In this document: positions 57,865 to 64,000 of the stretch, piece after piece
How positions within the stretch are numbered: the first letter of the stretch is position 1
How the letters are laid out: the number at the start of each line of letters is the position of its first letter
Source: Calonectria ilicicola
Lineage: Eukaryota > Ascomycota > Sordariomycetes > Hypocreales > Nectriaceae
Direction of reading: 5' to 3'
Assembly: GCA_020809705.1 (NCBI GenBank)
Contig: CP085825.1
Location: forward strand, 8,297,425-8,361,424
Length of the DNA stretch: 64,000 nucleotides
Translations under genes and position numbers: made by a program
The notes under the pieces: generated by a model
Database searches by the model: none
What the model was told of the DNA's origin: nothing
What the model saw: only the letters and a program-made list of their open reading frames with translations

Positions 57865-57921
57865 AAGAGCAGCAGGAGCGGCTAGGGCAACGACCCCGGA
57901 GTTACCGAAAGAACTCCCTAA

Positions 57922-60900
57922 AAAGCTCTATACTCTACAACTAAAGAGCAACCCCGACGACGATTAGAAATAGAAGTAAGGATTAAAGGGAAGTGGTGTA
58001 ACGCTATGGTGGATAGCGGAGCTGAGCGAAACTACGTGAATCCTCGAGTAGTTAACGAACTTCAGCTACCATGGACAACGAAAGTCGACCCGTACGAAAT
58101 CATCAATATAGAAGGAACACCCTTTGGATATAACAACGGTATTATAGACAAAAAGATTGATCACCTGAAAGTCTTCGTTGAAGGAAAGAACCAAGGAATA
58201 ACCTTCGATATTGTTGATATCGGACAACACGACCTAGTTTTAGGGTACCCATGGTTATACCGATACAACCCTAATATCTGCTGGCGTACTGGCCAGGTGC
58301 AAATACCCGAGGAGTATGATGCAGCCAGCGATATTTCCATAAAACACGATGAGAGATCTCGAACTCCTAGCCCTGACCAAGCAGGAGACATGAGCGAAGG
58401 AGAATCTTCGCCACCCAAAGGAACAAAACATAAACACAAGAACGGTCAGAAAAGGCAAAGACAACGAACGATCGCCTGCCTTAGAACACAGTTCCAACAA
58501 ATCGATAAAAGCCTCAAAGAAATGAAGGCTGAAGCAGAAACAGACAGACTGCACAATGTACCCCCACAGTACCGAATCTATGAAAAGCTCTTCGCAGAAG
58601 AACTAGACACTGGACTACCTGAGTTTAGCCAGTGGGATCACGAAATCGTCCTTAAAGACGGATCCAACACCCGATTTTACCCTATTTATAATCTCAACCA
58701 AATCGAGCTTGATACCCTGAAGGAATACATCCAAGATATGCTCAAAAAGGGATATATCCGTATTTCAAACTCCGAAGCTGGTTACCCTGTCATGTTTGTG
58801 CCTAAGAAAAACGGGAAGCTACGCCTCGTCGTGGACTACCGACAGCTCAACGATATCACCATTAAAGATCGCACTCCACTACCATTGATTAATGAAATGA
58901 AGGATCGCCTTCATGGAGCCAACATCTTTACTGCACTGGATCTTAAAGGAGCATACAATCTTATTCGCATTAAAGAAGGACATGAATGGAAAACCGCTTT
59001 CCGAACTAAGTTTGGACTGTTTGAATACCTAGTTATGCCTTTTGGACTCACAAATGCACCGGCATCATTTCAGCGAATGATAACCAATGTATTACGAGAA
59101 CACTTAGATATCTTTGTTGTCTGCTACCTGGACGATATCCTCATCTTCTCCAAAAACGAGGAAGAACATGAAGAACACGTTCATAAGGTCTTAAAAGCCC
59201 TCCAAGACGCCAAACTCCTGGTTGAACCAGAAAAAGCAAGTTCCACACTCAAGAAGTAGAATTTCTAGGACACATTATCAGCCCTAACGAAATTCGCATG
59301 GACCCAAAGAAAGTTGCTGCAGTAAAAGATTGGAAGGAACCTACTAATGTGAAGGAAGTACAAGCCTTCCTCGGATTTGCTAACTATTACCGAAGATTCA
59401 TTAAGGGATTTAGTAAAATCGCCTCAGGCATGACAGAACTAACTAAGAAAGGAATTACCTTTCGATGGGGAAATAAAGCACAACAATCATTCGAAGCCAT
59501 AAAAAATGCTATTTTAGAAGAACCCATCCTTGCAATGTTCGACCCTGATAAGCCTATAGAGCTAGAAACCGATGCATCGGACTTCGCCCTAGGGGCCCAG
59601 ATCGGACAACGAGATGAACAAGGAAACCTACATCCTATAGCATTCTACTCGCATAAGCTACATGGCCCTGAGCTAAACTACCCCATCTACGATAAAGAAT
59701 TCCTTGCTATTGTCAACGCTTTCAAAGAATTCCGACAATACCTTTTAGGAAGCAACCACAAAATCACAGTATACACCGACCATAAAAACATTGCCTACTT
59801 CGCAACCACTCAAAAACTCAGTGGAAGGCAACTACGATATGCAGAATACCTATCCGAATTCGACTATCAAATCGTTCATGTTAAAGGAACTGAGAATGGC
59901 CGCGCCGATGCGATCAGCCGCCGACCTGACTACAACACAGAAAAACCAAAAACACAAGAAAAACTATTGATCTACAACACCAACGGAGGACTAGAACAAG
60001 CCCCAATCAGTGGAATGACAATAGAAACAAAGAAAATAATCGCCGCTATGAGAATAGGAGGATTGCCGCGTGCAACCAGAACCACTACTGCGGAAATACC
60101 CACACAACGAGTGGAACAGGGCAATCCACTACTAAGGAAAATCGAAGAATACAATCTAGCACTTCCAGAAGAAGAAAAACGGACTACCTACAAGTGCCAG
60201 AAGAACACCAAATGGAGTTAATAAGGGACATTCACGAACACCCCTTGCATGGCCACAAAGGCATCAACAAAACCCTTGAACGAGTCAAACAGACATTTTC
60301 CTTTAGTAAGATGAAAAAGAAAGTTGAACAAGTATGTAAGGAATGCAGCCTATGTCGACACTCCAAAAACCAAGACACAAACCATACGGATTATTGCAAC
60401 CATCCCCTGTCGCACAACGACCATGGGACTCAATCACAATGGACTTTATTACCAACCTCCCTTGTCAGCAGACCCTGCTACAGGAGTATACTATGATAGT
60501 ATTTTCGTTATTGTTGATCGCTTCACGAAAGCAGCATATTATCTCCCATATAATAAAGCAACAAAAGAAGAACAATTCGCCTACCTTTTCTTTCGACATA
60601 TAGTCGCTATACACGGCCTACCAACCGAAATCATATCGGATAGAGGACAACCATTTGCATCTAAGTTTTGGCAAAGCCTGATGTCCTTAATGGGGTTAAA
60701 CCACAAGCTAAGCACAGCTTTCCACCCCCAAACAGACGGACAAACCGAACGCCAAAACCAGGAAATTGAGCAATATCTACGATGCTACATTAACTACGAA
60801 CAAACCGACTGGGTAGAAAAGTTACCTATCGCACAGCTAGCACATAACACATCCTACAATCACAGCATTAAGACAACACCAGCAAAAGCCAATTTTGGCT

Positions 60901-61507
60901 TCACACCAGATGCTTACCGAGCCCCTTAGAAGGCACAATCCAAGCAAAAGCTATGATCAAGTCAGATGATCTAAGAAAATTACATGAAGAAATGAAGACA
61001 GAACTTGAGTTCGTCCGTAACATCATGAAGAGACATTACAACCTCAAAAGGCTGAAGGGACCAACCTTTTCGGAGGGAGACATGGTCTACCTAGCAACAA
61101 AAAATCTTGCAACAAAAAGACAAAACAAAAAAATCGACTTCACGCAGATTGGACCATACCCCATTAAAAGAAAAATATCAGAAAACAACTATGAACTCGA
61201 CCTCCCAGACAACATTAAAGTGCACCCTATCTTCCACATTTCACTGCTAGAACCCGGTGACGGCATCCAAGTCAATACAGGACCCAGCTACAAACCACAA
61301 ATAGAAAACCCAGAAGATCAGTGGGAAGTCGAAAAAATCCTACAAAGGAGAGAAGAAGACGGGAAATTTGAAATTAAATGGAAAGGCTATAAAGAAACAA
61401 CATGGGAACCCGCGAAACATCTCACGCACTGCTCGAAGCTGCTGGAAGCGTTCCTGAGGACACAACGCCAAGCAAACCATCGAGGTCAACAGCGTTCCAA
61501 TCGATAA
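57922..61507 (+). pseudogene. pol: Pol polyprotein of G5 with chromodomain, five frameshifts
   Basis: Domains in order: aspartic protease (MVDSGAE from 58006), reverse transcriptase (VDYRQLN, LDLKGAYNLI, MPFGLTNAPASFQ, CYLDDILIF), RNase H (LETDASDFALG, YTDHKNI), integrase zinc region (HEHPLHGHKG, CKECSLC), integrase core (MDF, ISDRGQPF, then the DGQTERQNQEIEQ Glu), GPY/F region (IGPYPIKRK) and a C-terminal chromodomain (WEVEKILQ then KWKGYKETTWEPAKHL). Frameshifts are single-base losses at A5 59231-59235, A5 60175-60179, A5 60365-60369, CCC 60459-60461 and CCCC 60922-60925. The last four have one base more in other copies; the first is shared with G1. Chromodomains direct integration to heterochromatin. 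The breaks may be assembly errors rather than mutations. Confidence 0.92.
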
Positions 61508-62042
61508 CATCCACTGCCCCTAAAGACTGCGCCTGAACAACGGCTTCCGACTCTACCCGATCCGCCTCTTCCAACTCATCCAAAGAAGAAAGCCCACGAC
61601 GCACCATCTCCACACCCTTCGTCTTGAGTTGACGTTTCTGACGACGAAGACGGGATAAACGGTTCAAGGATTCCTGAACCTTGGCCTGAGCCGCAAGCGC
61701 CTCCGCTTGTACACGAAGGAACTCCTCCTCAGCGACCTCTTCCTCTATATCCAAACGATCGGACTCCCGATTTATCCGGTTTACTACCAAAGTCAGCAAC
61801 CAACCACATTCACCACCATAAAATGACGCACACGCAGCCAAAGACGCCTCTGAAGCATCACAGGTCCTACCACGACGAGTGCACTCGCCGCAACGGTCAC
61901 CAGAATCCGGCAACATCTTGCATCGCAAACCCTTAGAGGAACAGAATGAACACGGCATGATTTCAAAACCCGTTGAGTTAATAAGCTGAGCTCGGGCCTT
62001 GGCACGAAGACGCTGTTTGGAATCACCTGGACCACGAGGCAT
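61422..62042 (-). CDS. Antisense Zn2Cys6 zinc-cluster protein of the chromovirus
   Basis: 206 residues read against the element, between pol and the 3' LTR; its last 86 bases overlap the 3' end of pol tail-to-tail. Cys31, 34, 41, 51, 54 and 61 fit C-X2-C-X6-C-X9-C-X2-C-X6-C, the consensus of fungal GAL4-type binuclear zinc clusters. Basic residues lie between them (SSKGLRCK, TRRGRTC). A long helix likely to form a coiled coil follows (about 92-141, FLRVQAEALAAQAKVQESLN and onward), then an acidic C-terminus with DVIDWNAVDLDG. This is a plausible small DNA-binding regulator. The six cysteines persist in the decayed G2 copy (13257-13842), so the ORF belongs to the element and is not chance. Target and role are unknown; regulation of the LTR is an inference. 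Confidence 0.82.
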   Translation of the reverse strand: MPRGPGDSKQRLRAKARAQLINSTGFEIMPCSFCSSKGLRCKMLPDSGDRCGECTRRGRTCDASEASLAACASFYGGECGWLLTLVVNRINRESDRLDIEEEVAEEEFLRVQAEALAAQAKVQESLNRLSRLRRQKRQLKTKGVEMVRRGLSSLDELEEADRVESEAVVQAQSLGAVDVIDWNAVDLDGLLGVVSSGTLPAASSSA

Positions 62043-62123
62043 AATTAGAAAATATTTTGAAGGTTAAAAATGGGGAAACTCACACACAAGGTCGAACTAA
62101 CGGGCCTTGAGGACAAGACCAAC

Positions 62124-62133
62124 AGAGGGGGGA
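62124..62133 (+). other. Polypurine tract of G5
   Basis: AGAGGGGGGA, five bases before the 3' LTR (62139). This is the expected position for the plus-strand primer. Decayed equivalents precede the 3' LTRs of G1 and G3. Confidence 0.7.
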
Positions 62134-62138
62134 CATCG

Positions 62139-62533
62139 TGTTATGACCCATGACACGCCTAGGCGGTCTACGACGGCAGAACTAACACCTACCTACCCTA
62201 TAGCCCCACACCAACCAATAAGGAAGCGCTCACTCGCGATCACCCATAATGTTGGTGATCACCCTGTGATCACCCATCCGATCACCAATACTTAGATAGA
62301 ACCAACACAGTGAGCGCCTACTACGATAATAGTATATAGACAGGTTAGAATCCGCCCTTATGGCCGATACTAGCCAGCTTTCAATACAACTTGGTTACCT
62401 CAATTGCGATTGACTATTACCTAACGTAACACTTCCATTGCTCTATTTACCATAACGCGCCTAACCATCCTGCCAACAATAAACCCTTCGTTCTGATTGG
62501 TTCATCAAGTTGGGAATTGACCAGACCGTTACA
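62139..62533 (+). repeat. 3' LTR of G5 (variant A)
   Basis: 395 bp with no difference from 55635-56029 that I could find, indicating a recent insertion. Confidence 0.93.
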
Positions 62534-63078
62534 GTTATGCTTATGTATTTGTGAGTTTTTCTTGACCTACTGTAGTTCTATAGTTAACTTAGTGTTACTA
62601 GAAGGAGCAGTAGCAACAGGGTTCTTTCCAAATATTATTATTACTTAATTGTTAATATGGATAATCAACTAAATAAGAGCTTTTAATGTATAATAGTCTG
62701 ATCAATTCCTAACTTAATGAACCAATTAGAACGAAGGGTTTATTATTGGCAGGATAGTTAGGTATGTTATAGTAAATAGAGTAATAGGAGTGTTATATTA
62801 GATAATAGTTAATTGCAATTAAGGTAACCAAGTTATATTAAAAGCTAATTAGTTCCATTCCTTACAGTAGGATCTAATCTATCTATATATTATTATCTTA
62901 TTTTGGTATGTGTGGTGTGCTTGGTGTGCTAGGTGCAACACCTTTCATACTTATTGTGACAGTTGCCCTTATCGCTCCTTGTTTGATTGGTCGTATATAA
63001 CTATAGGGTAGCTGGTTTCTTACAGGGTGTGGCATTCTGCCACCCTAGACCGCCCTGGGTACGACATGGGTCGTAACA
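62534..63078 (-). mobile_element. Gypsy fragment G6 (LTR variant C plus start of gag)
   Basis: A reverse-orientation 5' end of another gypsy copy. The LTR occupies 62689-63078. Leftwards, 62534-62688 is leader and the first codons of gag, matching 19080-19239 of G2 with transitions. It stops at the G5 LTR, and the rest is absent from the window. On the right it joins the non-LTR element L4 directly. Confidence 0.82.
62689..63078 (-). repeat. 5' LTR of G6 (variant C)
   Basis: In element orientation it begins TGTTACGACCCATGTCG. The first half is GC-rich and unlike variants A and B. The second half, from about the GATCTAATC region to the end, is the common part. No second LTR was found. Confidence 0.8.
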
Positions 63079-63689
63079 CTGAATGTCTTAGAAATAGGCT
63101 ACTATTACCCTCTAAGACCCCTAGAAGCTCTTACAACTACTGTGGGGAAATAGCAGATATAAATCATGAAGATATTTGCAAGGCAGCTACTAAAAGGTGG
63201 ATCCAACGCCATAATCAGATCAATCAGGCCCTCAAGAAAGCCCTAGAAAGTAACCTTACCTTAGAGGTTGAAATAGAGCCCCTTATTAACCCTAGCCTTA
63301 ACCTAAAGGCAGACTTCTTTATTCTCAAGGGCTCTAACTGCTATTACTATAACCTACAAATAGTAACTATTAATAGCCAAGAAAAGGAAGTCTAGGAAGT
63401 CCTAGCTACTATAGCTAAGGATAAACTAAGGAAATATAAGGCTTTGGATCCCTTCTTCTAACCCCTAATCTTCTCTGCTGGAGGCTTAATGGAGCTAGAA
63501 ACAGCTAAAAGCTATAGAAAGCTTCAGGAAGTAATAGGGAAAATAGCAGCTAGCTAGCTTGATACCTCTATTAGCCTTACGCTTAGTAAGTTTAGAGCCT
63601 AGGCAGCTAGCTCTATAGCTATTAGCCCTACTAAAAACCCGATTCTTATTCCTAAAGGGCTAAGGGCTAGCCTTTTCAACCAAAACTAA
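63079..63689 (+). pseudogene. L4 restriction-like endonuclease region remnant
   Basis: The frame reads LRNRLLLPSKTPRS, a zinc cluster whose second Cys has become Tyr (YNYCGE then HEDIC), RWIQRHNQINQ, LKADFFILKG and YYYNLQIVTIN, then ends at TAG 63393-63395. The rest is readable between further stops, ending GLRASLFNQN and TAA at 63687-63689. Compared with L3, the DLQ of the catalytic motif is NLQ, so an acidic residue is lost. Confidence 0.8.
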
Positions 63690-63694
63690 CCTCT

Positions 63695-63910
63695 ATTTTA
63701 CTCTCTATTTTACTCTTTTATTTTACTCTCCTATTTACCCTCTCTTTATTCTCTCTTTTACTCTCTATTTTACTCTCTATTTTACTCTCTATTTTACTCT
63801 CTATTTTACTCTTTACTCTACCCTCTAATACCTATTTTCCTATTTTCCTATTTTCCTATTTTCCTATTTTCCTATTTTCCTATTTTCCTATTTTCCTATT
63901 TTCCTATCTA
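63695..63910 (+). repeat. Pyrimidine-rich microsatellites in L4 3' UTR
   Basis: Tandem TATTTTACTCTC-type units followed by tandem TATTTTCC units. The complementary purine arrays occur in L1 (about 3905-4195), L2 (about 21785-22050) and L3 (about 32030-32260), with different unit numbers in each. Confidence 0.85.
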
Positions 63911-64000
63911 AGAACTCTTACCTTAATACTCCCCTATAAGATCTAGAAACCTAGAAATATCTTTCCTATTAAAAAGCAACCAAGCACTATTAGCTATAGA

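Larger units (their letters stand above)
55635..62533 (+). mobile_element. Ty3/gypsy chromovirus G5, young full-length copy
   Basis: 6,899 bp with identical-looking 395-bp LTRs, gag, pol ending in a chromodomain, an antisense zinc-cluster ORF, and a polypurine tract. It lacks the AT shift of G1-G4, so it inserted recently or escaped RIP. The flanks (TTGGG left, GTTAT right) do not form a target duplication: the right flank is gag of a reverse gypsy copy (G6), while the left flank is unrelated. The insertion site has therefore been rearranged. Confidence 0.95.
63079..64000 (+). mobile_element. Non-LTR retrotransposon L4, plus strand, runs off right edge
   Basis: 3' part of the same family as L1-L3 but in the opposite orientation. 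It has the endonuclease-region coding sequence (63079-63689), then the 3' UTR with TATTTTACTCTC units (about 63695-63830), ten or so TATTTTCC units (about 63833-63905) and the conserved block ending AGCACTATTAGCTATAGA. The telomere-like end would lie just past the window. Confidence 0.88.

Overview
The window looks like a repeat-dominated chromosomal region of a filamentous ascomycete (Pezizomycotina). The signs are short GT-AG introns with CTAAT/CTAAC branch sites, TTAGGG-type telomere motifs, chromodomain Ty3/gypsy elements, a pogo/Fot1-type DNA transposon, and pervasive C:G to T:A decay. The decay has created many CAG/CAA/CGA/TGG-to-stop changes, as expected of repeat-induced point mutation (RIP). 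Most of the sequence between about 3.8 and 35 kb is AT-rich because of it. No tRNA, rRNA or CRISPR array was seen, and no clearly functional host gene.

Layout. (1) 1-3.7 kb: two decayed, divergently oriented metabolic genes, a GH3 beta-glucosidase on the minus strand and a nitrilase/cyanide hydratase-like gene on the plus strand. (2) 3.8-35.3 kb: a nest of transposons. Three minus-strand copies (L1, L2, L3) of a non-LTR retrotransposon with a restriction-like endonuclease domain each begin, on the left, with TTAGGG-type repeats. Into them are inserted Ty3/gypsy copies G1, G3 and G4, and G1 itself hosts gypsy copy G2 and an undecayed pogo-like transposon. Target-site duplications resolve the order: CTAAT for G1, GGTAT for G2, GTTAG for G3, and TA for the pogo-like element. 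(3) 35.3-54.7 kb: a direct tandem duplication of a 9.7-kb unit carrying large intron-containing genes of unknown function. The first begins with a segment resembling ParB/sulfiredoxin-fold proteins. Unit 1 is riddled with transitions; unit 2 is nearly free of them. (4) 54.7-55.6 kb: AT-rich sequence without recognisable content. (5) 55.6-62.5 kb: G5, a young chromovirus with identical 395-bp LTRs, gag, a pol broken only by single-base homopolymer deletions, and an antisense ORF for a Zn2Cys6 zinc-cluster protein. (6) 62.5-64 kb: a fragment of a further gypsy copy (G6, reverse) inserted in a plus-strand copy of the non-LTR element (L4) that runs off the window.

How the parts relate. The non-LTR element behaves like a telomere-associated retrotransposon (compare MoTeR-type elements): each copy joins its left neighbour through TTAGGG repeats, so the left half can be read as a stack of former chromosome ends. 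Gypsy elements later filled this landing zone and were mutated. The pogo-like transposon, G5 and unit 2 escaped mutation, so they arrived later or were protected. The most novel items are the 9.7-kb tandem unit and the antisense zinc-cluster gene of the chromovirus. All calls are by reading alone; no search was run.
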